In this document: positions 12,796 through 23,631 of the stretch, one piece after another
Layout of the letters: each line of letters begins with the position of its first letter
Numbering within the stretch: position 1 is the stretch's first letter
From: Hirundichthys speculiger
Taxonomy: Eukaryota; Chordata; Actinopteri; Beloniformes; Exocoetidae
NCBI GenBank assembly: GCA_018398805.1
Contig: JAGFBZ010000739.1
Span: 322,501 to 386,500 of the forward strand
Reading direction: 5' to 3'
Length of the DNA stretch: 64,000 nt
Program-made: the position numbers and the translations under genes
The notes under the pieces: generated by a model
Seen by the model: the letters and a program-made list of their open reading frames with translations, nothing else
Told to the model about the DNA's origin: nothing
Databases searched by the model: none

Positions 12796-12835
12796 TGTGT
12801 GTATGTGTGTGTGTGTGTGTGTGGGGGGGGGGGGG
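12796..12835 (+). repeat. (GT)n plus poly-G tract inside piggyBac
   Basis: GT units are followed by about 13 G. The tract lies where the transposase reading frame is cut off and may mark the internal deletion point. Confidence 0.85.
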
Positions 12836-12837
12836 GT

Positions 12838-13148
12838 TCTCTGCTCTGCCTGCCTCCTCTTTCCTGGGTGGATGAATACCAGAGCAAATTGCCATCCTTG
12901 GACTGGAATATCACAGGTGCCTCTTCCTCAGGTGTGTCTTTCTCTGTAGTCTCTTCCTCGCCTTCTGTTGACTGGTCAGTCTCACAATGGTCTGGATCAA
13001 AATCAGGATCGATGTTGTCTTCTATTTCTGAGACATCCTCCTCTATTTCTGGTTGAACTTCAATCCCCTGTTCATCAGGTTGAAATAAAAGGTCCAGAGC
13101 CTCTCTGACAAGAAATCGTCTGATTGGGCATCTAGTCAATGTGTTCAT
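12838..13148 (-). pseudogene. piggyBac transposase N-terminal fragment
   Basis: The minus-strand frame starts at ATG 13148 (MNTLTRCPIRRFLVREAL) and runs about 100 codons. It is rich in Glu/Asp, with stretches such as EIEEDVSEIEDN and DPDFDPDHCETD, then 'DGNLLWYSSTQERGGRQS'. An acidic N-terminus followed by this block is typical of vertebrate piggyBac/PGBD-like transposases, which cut and paste at TTAA using a DDD catalytic core. No catalytic core is present: the frame runs into the reverse complement of a GT/G tract at 12796-12835, giving a Pro/His/Thr tail. An in-frame upstream extension to 13322 looks non-coding, so I prefer the start at 13148. The copy cannot encode an active enzyme. Confidence 0.72.
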
Positions 13149-13813
13149 AGTAAAATGAGGGCAATGCACACAAAAAAAAACTATATATAGGGGGTCTCTG
13201 AGAAGATATGATACATTTTGTATAGGAAAGTGCGGTTCACGTGGGGGGATGGGCACATAAGCCTTGGAAAGCGATAATTCCCATAACAAACACCTAATTG
13301 TTGACTTTGAAATGTGGAACAAGTGTTATTGTTATACATTTAGTCTGGAAAGTGTTGTTCATGTGGGGGGATGGGCACATAAGCACCGGAATGAAGTGGG
13401 AAGAGGAGACACCTATTTGTTCAGTCTGAAAGGGGTTCAGGTGGGGTGGGGTGGTGTGTGTGTGTGGTAGTGTATTTGTGGTTGTGTACAATCTGATGGA
13501 TGAACACAATCCAGTGTCACCCTTTAATTTCCTATGGCGGTCATTTTTGACCGGGAACACCACAGGTGTTACAAAGTTGAATAAACTACTCAAAATTCAG
13601 AGAAAGTGGTGATCAGCAGTTATACATGTTCAAATGCCTAGTGTGGAGGATATCATAAGGCCCTGAGACAATCAAATGTAAAACACAATATTTATGACTG
13701 ATGAAAGTAGGAAATCGGTCAGATTTGACCCGAACACGACAGAAAGGTTAACTCTTATTCGCCACGACATTTCAGTATTTTCTTAAACAATGAAGCCCGT
13801 ATACTTTTACATA

Positions 13814-14426
13814 CAGTGATCCCTTATTTTTCATGGTTAATCGGAACCAGCGCCCCCCCCTCGACAATCAAAATCCGCGATCTGGAGCCGGAGTCCCCCG
13901 AGCCTTAATAATGTGTTTAAAATATGTTTAAAAATTCCAAAAAAGTAGCGAGACACTGCAGCGAAACAAGACAAAGGCTCAACTGTGGTCTTTCTGTTAC
14001 CTTCACAGCCTCTGGTCTCTGAACCGTAGTAAACAGACCGCTGCTATTGTGCTATTTTTGGCTCGTAATTAGCGGCTAACACACTAACAACAACAAAACA
14101 AAAAGTCACAGAGAACAGAGAATGTAAATCTATACACGCTGTTTATGCTAACTCCACTTTTCATCTAACCCCGTTTTCTTCTGCCGTCCCACGACACACA
14201 CACACACTACATTACCCATAGGTCCACACCATTACCCATAAGGCTACTTTCCTAAAGGGGCCAGGCTGGCTCACAGCATTTCTTCACTGTGAGAGAATGC
14301 GGCACAACATCCTGTGATGTTTCCGTGATTTTTTAAAATTTCTTAAATTATTTTATATATTTCTGAAAAAATCCGCGAATAACTAAAACCGCGGAACTTA
14401 AACCATGAAGTGGCAAGGGATCACTG
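13814..14426. mobile_element. Tigger/pogo-like MITE
   Basis: TA at 13812-13813 and 14427-14428 flank termini CAGTGATCCCTTATTTTTCA and the inverted AAGGGATCACTG. Internal 'aatccgcgat' and 'ccgcgaataa' motifs are typical of fish CAGTGATCCCT elements, which I attribute to the Tc1/mariner superfamily (Tigger/pogo group) from the TA duplication. 613 bp, no coding frame. A second, truncated copy starts at 26166. Confidence 0.8.
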
Positions 14427-14428
14427 TA

Positions 14429-15026
14429 AAGCAACATGTAAAGTGAAATGCCAAAGTACCTTAACCGTAATAAATAATTTCATCCATTGTGGTGAAAACG
14501 CTAGATTTCATAGCAAAACGTCCCCAAGTACAATGCGACTCAGGCAGTATCAACAAGGGCGGAGCTTCGGGGGGGCGGAGCAGTACTCCCCCGGCCCAGG
14601 ACAGCCCGGTGAAAGATGAAAATGGGCCTCTCCCCAAGTGTCGGTTACCCCTTGTGCACTACTGGACACAAGAACTTCAGCAAAGAATATGATGCGCTAC
14701 ATATGAGGTTATATATAGGTTTCCCCAGCCAGAATGAGTTATGGTTGGTCAAAAACTTTAAGACTGATTTTGGTCATGTTGGTTTATTCAACACAGTGAA
14801 TTAAATGTTGTGCTGCATGGCTGGCTTCATGTTCACTCTCAGAGTTAACTTTACAAAGTGCAAATTTAAGCCTGGTTTATGCTCAGAAATCAGGTCGTCC
14901 GTGCATGTGTGACACAGATAACACAGATATGCCCCCCCCCCCAAAATTGTAGGTGACCGCAGACAGTGCCGCATAGCGTCGCAGGGAGGAGAGAAAGGAG
15001 GCCTCTGATTGTTCAATTCTACATCC
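14429..15026. other. No gene recognised
   Basis: 14530-14660 is GC-rich with overlapping short frames. 14870-15000 ('aagcctggtttatgctcaga') resembles the edge of another dispersed repeat that the LTR insertion has split, but no ends could be defined. Confidence 0.35.
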
Positions 15027-15474
15027 TGTCATGTCCAGGAGGATTTAAGTTTAGTTTTTGTCTCGGGGCTTCCTGTTTCATTGTGAAAGTGAACCCCTCC
15101 TCTCGTTTTGATAACTTGCTCCTTCCCTTGTGTTTCCTACAGGTCTGATTGTCTGCCCTGCCCGGATTTGTTTCACCTGTGTCCCCTTCCCCAGCTGTGC
15201 CTGGTTGCTGTGATTCGTCCTGTGGTTATATATTGTCTGAGTTTGCTCTTGTTCGGTGTCAGTTCGTCTTGTCATGTCCACAGAGTACTACGCCAGAGTT
15301 ATATACTGTTTTTGTCTAGATCAGGTCCTCGCCACGCTCCCTTTATTTTGAAGTGTTTCTTTCCTCTCCGCGAGTGATTTTTTTTGTTACGCTTAATTAA
15401 AGCATTTTTGTCCGTTGAAAACATGTTTCTTGGAGTCGTGCATTTGGGTTCAGTTCCTTGTTCGAGTCCTGACA
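15027..15474 (+). mobile_element. Solo LTR of a gypsy-type retrotransposon
   Basis: 448 bp, starting TGTCATGTCCAGG and ending TCCTGACA, so it has 5'-TG...CA-3' ends. It is flanked by a perfect 5-bp duplication CATCC at 15022-15026 and 15475-15479. A TATA-like 'ggttatatattg' lies near the middle and an AATTAAA polyadenylation-like signal near 15395. No internal region or second LTR is present, which is the usual outcome of LTR-LTR recombination. The strand is inferred from the order of TATA-like and poly(A)-like motifs. It is unrelated in sequence to the gypsy LTR at 48434. Confidence 0.88.
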
Positions 15475-15479
15475 CATCC

Positions 15480-18363
15480 GCTCTACACGATGCGTATTTC
15501 CAGGCTTGCTACCTTCCCGGCTTGCTTGGTTTGTATGACCGCCATACCGAGATAATGATAATTTGCCATACCGCATGCCATACCAGCATTCCTCACCGAG
15601 ATGGTGAGGAAGTGGAAAAACGCAAAAGATAAGTTTGCGTATTGTGGCATGAAATAACATTTCAACAAAATAACAAAATTGGCCATAAATCAGAAAATAA
15701 CTGCAGCATACCTGCGACAAGCTAACTGCGACACATTGCTGTGAGAGTATATACAGGCCTTTACAAGTGGCTCGCCGGTAAGATCTCCAAATGCATTTTG
15801 GGTAAAATCGTCAACAGCTGTCCATCAGCGTCATCATCAGTCACTAGTCAACAGAGTCTATGTGGTGCAGGGCAGGTGGATCATGGATTAATCTAATCAT
15901 GAGTGGCATGCATGACTTTGCAAAAAAATGTAAAGAAAAGGGAAAAAAAGAGCGAAGGAAAAGACTAAACTAAAAAAGCTGGATACATATCCTCCTGGAG
16001 TTGAACCTGACATTGTTGGCAGCGAGTCAAGCCCACCAAAACCGGCACCACGGTCAGGGAGCCAGATTTACAGGTACAATTTCTCACAATCACTGACACT
16101 GAAAACATGTGATTTAGTTGTAAACTGTTGATGTGGTTGTTATCGGAGCAGCCCGACCGCCTAACGTTATTATTAGGGGCCAGGTAGCCTAATGTTTTTG
16201 TTGATCTCATGGTTTGTTAGACTTCATGTCGGTTTTGCCAGGTTACTCTTGCAAAAAGGCTCGTACAACGACGTGCTCGGAGTTGGTATTTATTAACAGC
16301 AATGGAAAACACATCAGGCGAAATCGGAACTTGGTACCAAGCAGAATGAATGAATGCCGGTAGCTACTACAACAATAACGTTGCGTGCGTTTCCTGCGTG
16401 ACGTCACAATCACATACTGCTGAATACATTTTAGCCATTATGCCATAATACTACAGGTTTGATTGATTTCAAAATGACATGGTCGCTCTTTGTGGTGTTG
16501 AACTCTTACTATCAAATGCTCTGAGCTACTACAAAAATGTAGTAATGCTTGTAAGCCCCACTGTGTATGTTATAAAATTATGTAATCACAAGCTTTATTG
16601 GGTTTAAAGAGGCCAGTCATTTGCCCCGCCCCCGGCCCGGCAGTGACATGTACCGCTGCTGGGTATCAAGCATGCCGATGTCTGTTAAAAATGGTGCCGC
16701 ATAGCAAAGACGATGAAGTCTTTCCACTTCCTGAGGGATGTGATCATTCAAGGCAAAATGCTTTAAAAAAAAAAAAATTAAAATAACACTTCCTCGAAGG
16801 AAAAATACAAATGGTTACAAATTTGCCTTTTCATCTGGAAAGAAAGTCAGCGCTTCCAAAAGGAGGTAGTCTCGAAAAAGATGTGTCATAACTTTGCTTT
16901 GGACAGCAGAGCTGTTCACGTTGATATAAAACCACAGTGTAAGACACTTTCAAGGCTGAGAAAATCAGAGCACTTAGGCTAATGACTGCTGGGACTCAAG
17001 GCAGACGTTTATTTTAGAGCACAGTGGAGTCCAAAAATGTGTGTCGAGTATTTTTTTTTTCTTTTTTAAATTGCCAAACAATCATGACACCAGGTGATTT
17101 CGCTGATTAGCTGCCTTCTTGTCCGTGTGGAGAGAGGAAGTTAATCAGTAAGGAAACACAAGTGCTGACATGCTTGGTTAGAAGACAGACTGGCTCCATC
17201 CAAATCACAGTTCATCTGTAACCAAAAAGAAAAAAAAAAAAAAGGGTCAGCAAAGGATGACTGACTTATATATTAAAACAAAAGATTATTTATTAAAAAT
17301 TTAGTGAAGTCTAGCTTTTCAGTCCACATGCGATCACACAGTGTAAAACGTGTTGCATCCAAATGCTTTCCCAGTACTCTGAAAACATCAGTTGGACATC
17401 TGTGCTTTTATCCACTCCATCCTTTCCATTTCCATCTACACTGATGCGTCACCTCCCAACCCTCCCAAAACACTTAAGATGACTTATTACGTTTCATTTC
17501 AAATTTACTTTACATTTGTCAAGAGGTGACATTTTGGGGGATGCTAACCGGCTTCAAACAAGTAATATCCACACAAAGCCCTCATTGAATTACCCCATCA
17601 ACCATTTGTGCCTCCAGTAAACATGTGAAATATCCACAGAGGTAAAAACCAAAAGAAGGCCAGAGCCCTTAACTAGTTTTATTCATTTATTCCTCACTTT
17701 TTCAATTTCATTTTAAGCAATTCTTCGTCATATGTCCAGTTCATTGCCGCCACTGGTAGCAGTTCTCACATATGAATAAATAAATGTTACAGCCGCAACT
17801 CAATAAAAGGACCTGGAATGCAATCTGACTCATGCAAGATTTCTCCCGACAGTAAAAATTACTCCGAGTTTGAACCGTTAGCTCATAATTGCAGCCGTCT
17901 CAGAATAAGTTCCGAGTGGTTTTTTTTGTATGAAACAGTTCGAGAAAGTGATTCATGCAGATGGAGCGTGGGACGATAAATCAGTTCCAGCGGTTTTGCA
18001 GAGAGCGCCATTTAATCACCATTACATTTCAAGATTGGTCTCACTCGAGAGCGTAAAACCAATGCAGTTTCACAAGAAAAGCTTGGAATGTGTGAAATAA
18101 ATGCATTTTCAAGGCTACTAAATTGATACATTATGTTTCCTTTTAAAACTTGTGACAAGCCCCTTTTTCTTTGTCAGCTTGTCGAAAAATTAATGTTTTC
18201 CACTTAACACCCACAGACACTTAGAGCCGCATGAAACCCAACATTTTCTTTTGTTCATCACATGCTTAAATTTGGAAATTACAAAATATCAATGGTGAAA
18301 GTTGACCGGTAATTTCCTTATCCATTTTTTTTTTCGTGGCTGAAGTTACATGTATGATTGGGG
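15480..18363. other. No gene recognised
   Basis: About 2.9 kb with no exon or element end that I can support. Short GC-rich spots lie at 16000-16060 and 16610-16690. Homopolymers lie at 17050 and 17227. 17690-18130 has mixed composition without repeats. Confidence 0.35.
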
Positions 18364-19560
18364 CAGTGTTGTACCTGAACGCGTTCATTGAACGAAAAGT
18401 TCATGAACTAGTTCATATTTTGTGTGAACGTGAACTGAGCGCGCTCTCTTTCTCCTTCACGGAGCGTCGGGTGTGAACGAGTTCATTTGGGCAGTTGTGA
18501 ACGACGCTCTTTCAAAGTTCACGCACGGTCAAAACCGTTCCAGGTTTCCAGCGAACCCCATTTAAAACGAGCCTGATATGTATCTGAGGAAATCAAACAT
18601 GGCAACACGGCTGTCGCTTCTGTCACGCTAACAATTGCATCATCAAACTTAAAAACAATCATGAAGGAAGATGAAAGCTGCAATCGCCCAGAGCCGGAGG
18701 AGCGCCACGACTCCTGGGGGGATTGAAATATTGAAATGGGGGGAAAATACAGTTGCACCTTAAGGACCTGTTTTTGTCTTATAATAAAGACCATTTGGCA
18801 GCAAGTTTTTCCTCATATTTTAAATATACTGTAGAGCAGTGGTTCCCAAAGTGTGGGCTGCGGCCCCCTGGTGGGCCGTCGTGGTACTGCAGGTGGGTAA
18901 TGAGAGGCCATTAAAATTAAACAAATGTGTTTTAAATCCTTGATCTTTTTTAATTATGTTTTTAATTACTGTAAAATATTCATGACATGATTAAAAAAAC
19001 ATTAAGAAGTAATAAAACAAACCAGTCTAGTGTTATTCTACTGTTATCTTAACTTAATATGACAAGTGTCACCTTATTTGTTGACCCCTTACATTAATAT
19101 CAGATCATGGTTCCTTGTCCTGTATGTTGATCACAGTTGTGATTAAAGGTTTCGGTGGGCTGTGGAGATTTTTCACATTTCAAATCGGGCCTTGGTATTC
19201 TGAAGTTTGGGAATGGCTGGTTTAGAGAGAAGCTGAAACAGAAATAACAGTTTTACATGGACTGTCCCTTCAGTGCTAATGTGAACCCTAGTTGGATAAA
19301 GATTCAGAATTGGACACATAGTTTTCGACAGTTAAAATGGATAAAATAATTGCCGTTTGTGGTGGGGTAGTATATGGGTAGTGGCAATCATTTTGACAAA
19401 TAATTGCTCATAGCAACATAAAAAATGAATTAAAAAAAAATTAACTAAAAATGAACTATTTAGTTCAATTTTTTGAAATGGTGAACTGAACTAGTTCATT
19501 TTAATTTCTGTCAACTATGAACTTAACTAGTTTGTGTAGAAAGTGAACTTGCCCAACACT
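18364..19560 (+). mobile_element. Composite hAT-like element, copy 1
   Basis: The ends CAGTGTTGTACCTGAACG and AGTGAACTTGCCCAACACT are inverted, with subterminal GAACTAGTTCA-type palindromes on both sides. Near-matching flanks ATTGGGGC (18357-18364, overlapping the terminal C) and ATTGGGGT (19561-19568) suggest an imperfect 8-bp duplication. The whole unit recurs in opposite orientation at 43411-44608, where the flanking 8 bp also match at 7 of 8. Both copies hold the same nested hAT MITE. Before the MITE, a frame reading HLKDLFLSYNKDHLAASF resembles the start of a hAT transposase, but it is cut off. Confidence 0.8.
18837..19219 (+). mobile_element. hAT MITE nested in composite element copy 1
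   Basis: Starts CAGTGGTTCCCAAAGTGTGG and ends AAGTTTGGGAATGGCTG, a hAT-type inverted pair. The flanks CTGTAGAG and GTTTAGAG are a decayed 8-bp duplication (6 of 8). The same MITE is at 43743-44122 with perfect duplication, and truncated copies are at 27154-27435 and 57706-57989. Confidence 0.85.
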
Positions 19561-19837
19561 ATTGGGGTTGGTGGTCACGTCAAGTGAACGCTGTTTTATG
19601 GAAACCGACAGATTACGTACAACTTCTGAGTGTTTATTGCGGCGCAGCTGTTTTTGCACTGCAGAAATGGAAAGCTATCATGCAGTGTTGAGTAGCTTTG
19701 ACAGATGCAACACAGTTGCCCGCCCACACACAAATAAAAAAAGTTCAATTACAAAACAGTGCAGAGAAAATACAATAAAAAGCAAAAAAAAAAAAAAACA
19801 TCATAAAGCTAAGGTCCAGCAACACATTTTTTTTTTT

Positions 19838-20112
19838 TCAGCCAGAAATCTCTGCCTCCCGGTCATTTAAAATGTTTTTAAAGGCGCCTGAAGAGACCAG
19901 CTCCCTAATCTTTAACTCACTCTCTAAATTGTTCCAAACCAAGGGAGCAGCAAATTTCAAAGCTTTTTTTTTTTTCTTTCTTTTTTCTAGTTTAGTGTGC
20001 ACTTTTGGATCTGTCGGTAAAAGAAAATTCCTGTGAGCAAAGGCTTCAGTTACCCGGTTGTTTTTCTTTAGGAAGACAAGTCTGTCGATGCAGTGGAAGT
20101 AAGCCAACAATG
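19838..20112 (-). pseudogene. Non-LTR retrotransposon ORF2 C-terminal relic
   Basis: The minus frame contains LKFAAPLVWNNLESELKIRE, matching the extreme C-terminal motif of fish L2/Rex1-type LINE proteins (a '...FAAP..WN.L...LK...' block found after the reverse transcriptase). It sits near the 3' end of such ORFs, so this is a 5'-truncated copy. An upstream A/T-rich stretch interrupts the frame. No RT active site is present, so it cannot encode a functional enzyme. Confidence 0.55.
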
Positions 20113-20239
20113 AAAATGTTGGATGTGTGTTTAAAGAAAATAACCCGAGAGGGCAGTTACATAATGTTAAGGCTGATAAATTTTATTTACACCGCTTTCA
20201 TTTCGATGACCTTTAGACCGTTTTGATGTATAAAAAGGT

Positions 20240-21740
20240 GAAGAAAAATAGAATGAAATGATGTGCAAGTCTCATAAAGCTGCATCATACGAATAAATGG
20301 AGTACATAAAAAAACATATCAAAAGCTGAAATTGGCGAAACGTACCATCCTCCAATCTTTGAATTGGATCACAGCAACAAGCATCCTTGTACCGCTGTAT
20401 GGCACCACCATCTTCTTTTAACAACGACCCAAATACGTGCAGGGACTGAGGACAGCAGCTGCTGGAGGTTTCCAAGTGTTGAAAGGTCTCCAACATGCAG
20501 GCCGGTTCATCAGTCCAGGGTAGAGGTCTTCACGGGTCCACTTTCATGGACTCGAACCCGAATGGTCCCATGAAAATTTGACCCGAAAACCAGCCCGACC
20601 CGAGCTATTATCATAAGTCCAGGGGTCCAAACCCGAATGGACCCGCAATATTTGGACCCGGAACCTACCCGACCCGAGTCTTTAGTTTCCGACCACGAAC
20701 CGAACCAAGTTACCCGAATAGAACCAAGACAATACAGTCCATAGTTGCTCATTTTAAATACGTTGAATTAAAAATGATTTTCTTACCTAAAGTTGTCTTC
20801 TTCTACCCGGTTCAGTTGCTACATAGGCTACGTGATGTAAACAACAATAAATCCACGTCGTTATTTTCTTTGTGAATACAGATGCTATTGGTAGCAACTG
20901 CTAACACTAATAGCCTACACCAGTCTGGATGTGTCATAAATATGTTCTCTCATCCAACGTCATGTTGGCGATCCATTGTGCTTTACAGCTGCCGGGCAAA
21001 CCGCTAATAACACGCTACGGCAACATGATTTTTTCATGACAAACACGCCACGTTAATGAATAATTCATTAAACTGCCCCGAGTCCTGACATTGGCTGCCA
21101 CCGCCAATATCTTTACCTCTCTCGAGTAAACGTGAACCCAGCCTGTCAGAGAGCACCGACCGGACCCGAGACTAACTGTACCGGTTCCGACCCGAACCCA
21201 GAGTCACGTCTTTTGAATGGACCCGAGACCCGATTCGGGTCAGGTTGGAACCTCAGGTGTTTGGGTTGTCGGGTCGTTCCGAAGACCTCTAGTCCAGGGT
21301 TTCCTGAAAGACGCCAAAGCCTTCCCTGAAAACCTGTCCATGCCTTGCAACGCTTGATGTCTCCTTTCCAGATGTTTAAAGCCGTCCATTCCAGTACCAG
21401 CAGAGATGAAGGCTGCTGAACTGAAAACTGATACTTCTTCCTCTTTGGTCCAGAGGACGCAGCATCCGTGGTTTCCAACAAATAATTTCAAACTTCAATG
21501 TGTTTTGCACTTTGCGTCGGTCCACGTTAGATGAGTTTTGGCCCACAGAAGACAGCAGCGTTTCAGAATCATGTCTGTTTTTAACACAGCTCTGCCTGAG
21601 GACTCCAGGACCGCAGAGGATATATTATGGATGGATTTCCAGCCTTGTTGCCAAACATACAGAGATTTCTCCAGATTATTGGAACAGTTTGATGGCATTA
21701 ATCACTGCAGTTGAAGTACCGCAATTAGATGCCAGAGAGA
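20240..21740 (-). pseudogene. Old Tc1-like transposon relic, split by a hAT
   Basis: Read on the minus strand, both sides of the hAT at 20521-21291 show a degenerate common fish Tc1-like element. The upstream part (21292-21700) contains 'gtgcaaaacacattgaag', 'cgtcctctggaccaaagagg' and 'catctggaaaggagacatca'. The downstream part (20240-20520) contains 'ctgctgtcctcagtccctgc', 'ttgttaaaagaagatggtgg' and the tail 'tatgagacttgcacatcatt'. These correspond to the transposase catalytic half and 3' end of a Tc1-type DDE transposase. Frames are broken throughout and no DDE residue can be placed with certainty. Family assignment rests on remembered sequence similarity and should be checked. Confidence 0.6.
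20521..21291. mobile_element. hAT MITE (TAGAGGTCTTC ends), rich in GACCCG
   Basis: Flanked by a perfect 8-bp duplication GTCCAGGG (20513-20520 and 21292-21299). Ends TAGAGGTCTTCACGGGTC and CGAAGACCTCTA are inverted. Both subterminal regions are packed with GACCCGAA-type repeats in opposite orientations, typical of transposase-binding repeats in hAT elements. 771 bp with no transposase frame. It interrupts an older Tc1 relic. Confidence 0.9.
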
Positions 21741-22384
21741 CATTATTCATAACGTGGACACTCAGTTTCTTTTTAGTACCACCTAATAGATTAACTCATC
21801 TTAGCTCCAGTTTATTCCTGCTAGATCAGCATCATGGGCTGAGCCCGTGATAAATATCTTTTACCATGGGTTTAAAAACGTAATTTTGTCCACTTGGCTT
21901 CACGCTAGAACTTCAGTCTTAACTTTAGTCTGAACTAAAGTAACCCGGAACCAAAGGTGAAACCGAACCTGAAAAAAAATAGGTTCATATATCTGAATAT
22001 CAAAGTGAAAGCCAACCATCTATTAGAAATAAAAAAAATAAATAACTTTTTGTGCTTGAGAGGAAGACTTTGCTGTCTGAGATCATTACCAAATCTAAAA
22101 CTGTGACATGACGTAACCCTGTCGCACTGACTGGATCAGCCCGAGCTTGAAAATGTTTCTGCTCAGAAGTAGATTTTTCCAAATTTTCACCTCCCTGGAG
22201 CTGTTGCATTTCCTCTGAGTGATGGGCTCTGCAGAGATGCAGGATAGAGTAAAACATAAAATCAGGGTATTGTTTCATTTATTTCATTTTCATTTTCTTT
22301 TCTATGTTTTTTTTTTTTTTTTTTTATATGAACATTAAGTATGCTCCTTCAAGTGGCTGCAATGAGAAGCAAAGGACTAAACTA
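21741..22384. other. No gene recognised
   Basis: AT-rich sequence with a T-run at 22308-22325 and no assignable feature. Confidence 0.4.
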
Positions 22385-23219
22385 TACTGAAGGAAAAAAG
22401 AAACGCACCATTTTCGTTTTCTCAATTTTTCCAAAAATATTATAGACAGTGAAAAATTACAGACTACAATGAGTTTAGTACAATTTTGAGTCAAAATGAA
22501 ATCACTGTTTTCCTGGTTCCGGTTGATTGATTTTGATCAGCAATAACAATTGTAGTTTTGTATAATCACCTATGTCTGGGTCATGAGTAAAACTCAGAGA
22601 TGAATTGGACCTGTCCTCAATTGTGCACAACCATTCCCTATAAAAAGACACCAAAATGGATAAAAAGCACATTTGTTCACGATGCCACGACTACAGCAAC
22701 CAGAGAGAGATCGTGCCATTGGCATGCTTCAAGCTGGAAGGAGCACACGGGCTGTAGCCAGGGTGTTTGGAGTCCATCACTCTACTGTTGTACGCCTTGC
22801 TGAGCGTTTCCAGACCACTGGATCCTCCAATGACCGTCCAAGATCTGGTCGACCACGTGTCACAACGGCCGCACAGGACCGAGCGAATCGGCTGTCACAT
22901 CTCCGTGACAGGTTTCGACCAGCAACAAGAACTGCTGCTGAAACCATTGGGACCCATCAATTATCAGTGTCCTTGAGGCGAATGGTGGTCATGTTAATTA
23001 CTGACAATCGAATCAAATAACTGTGTTTTTGTTTACTGTGATGCTTTATTGTTTGGTCATGTTATTGCTATTGAAACTGTCACAAGCATTGATTAACTGG
23101 GTCTGAATATCAGGGACAGGTATATGGTTGATGTGCACATGTAATATTTCCATTAAAAATAAGTAACCAAAAGAAAATGTGGTAAAAAAGCAGTGGTGCG
23201 TTCCTTTTTTCCTTGAGTG
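22385..23219 (+). mobile_element. Tc1-like element with internal deletion
   Basis: TA at 22383-22384 and 23220-23221 flank inverted ends TACTGAAGGAAAAAAGAAAC and the complementary 'cctttttt'/'ccttgagtg' right end. 835 bp, about half the usual 1.5-1.6 kb. It keeps the transposase N-terminus but lacks the catalytic domain. Confidence 0.85.
22682..23020 (+). pseudogene. Truncated Tc1 transposase (DNA-binding half only)
   Basis: ATG at 22682 (MPRLQQPERDRAIGMLQ) starts an open frame of 112 codons. The first 75 or so residues carry the helix-turn-helix region of Tc1 transposases: 'RAIGMLQAGRSTRAVARVFG' then 'HHSTVVRLAERFQTTGS' and the GRPR-type linker 'RPRSGRPRVTT', which contacts the terminal repeats. 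After 'ATRTAAETIG' the frame jumps to sequence from near the 3' end, so the DD34E catalytic domain is deleted. The remaining frame is undamaged. In principle it could bind transposon ends without cutting, but nothing here shows expression. Confidence 0.82.
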
Positions 23220-23221
23220 TA

Positions 23222-23631
23222 CTTTGTAACACAATGCACCGACACAAACAGACAAAAAACAAAAGAAAAAAAAGTAAGAAATATGAAATGTTGCAGCCTG
23301 GATGGCATTTACAGAACAGCAGCTGCTGCTGACGGCGACGTGAAACATTATTCAAACAGACTTGTCACAGGAAAAAGCTCTGAAAGATCCGCATGACATT
23401 TTTGCTGAAAAGACTGACGCACAAGAATAAATGCCTCGCTGTGTATCCATGGTTTTTAGTATTATTATTTATTTTTTTTTACTTTTCTTTGTCATAACCA
23501 TTATTCAACATACTGCTGCACAGAAAAAATAAAGACATTTATTTCATGTTGAGGCAGAAAACAAGAAAGAAACAGCTGGACAGATCTGAAATGCATGAAC
23601 CAAGCCGTTAATGATGAGAAGCAATCATCTG
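23222..23631. other. No gene recognised
   Basis: A-rich and T-rich tracts (23260, 23470) and no supportable feature. Confidence 0.4.

Larger units (their letters stand above)
12491..13747 (-). mobile_element. piggyBac-type element, internally deleted
   Basis: The element is bounded by TTAA at 12487-12490 and 13748-13751. Termini CCTTTGTGTCGTGTTCG and CGAACACGACAGAAAGG are inverted repeats matching at 16 of 17 positions. TTAA duplication is the hallmark of piggyBac. Subterminal GGTCAAATTTGACCGG (about 12536) and TTTTTGACCGGGAACAC (about 13545) add a second inverted motif. At 1257 bp it is about half the usual 2.4 kb or more. It retains only the N-terminal end of a transposase on the minus strand, which runs into a GT/G-rich tract. 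Confidence 0.88.
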
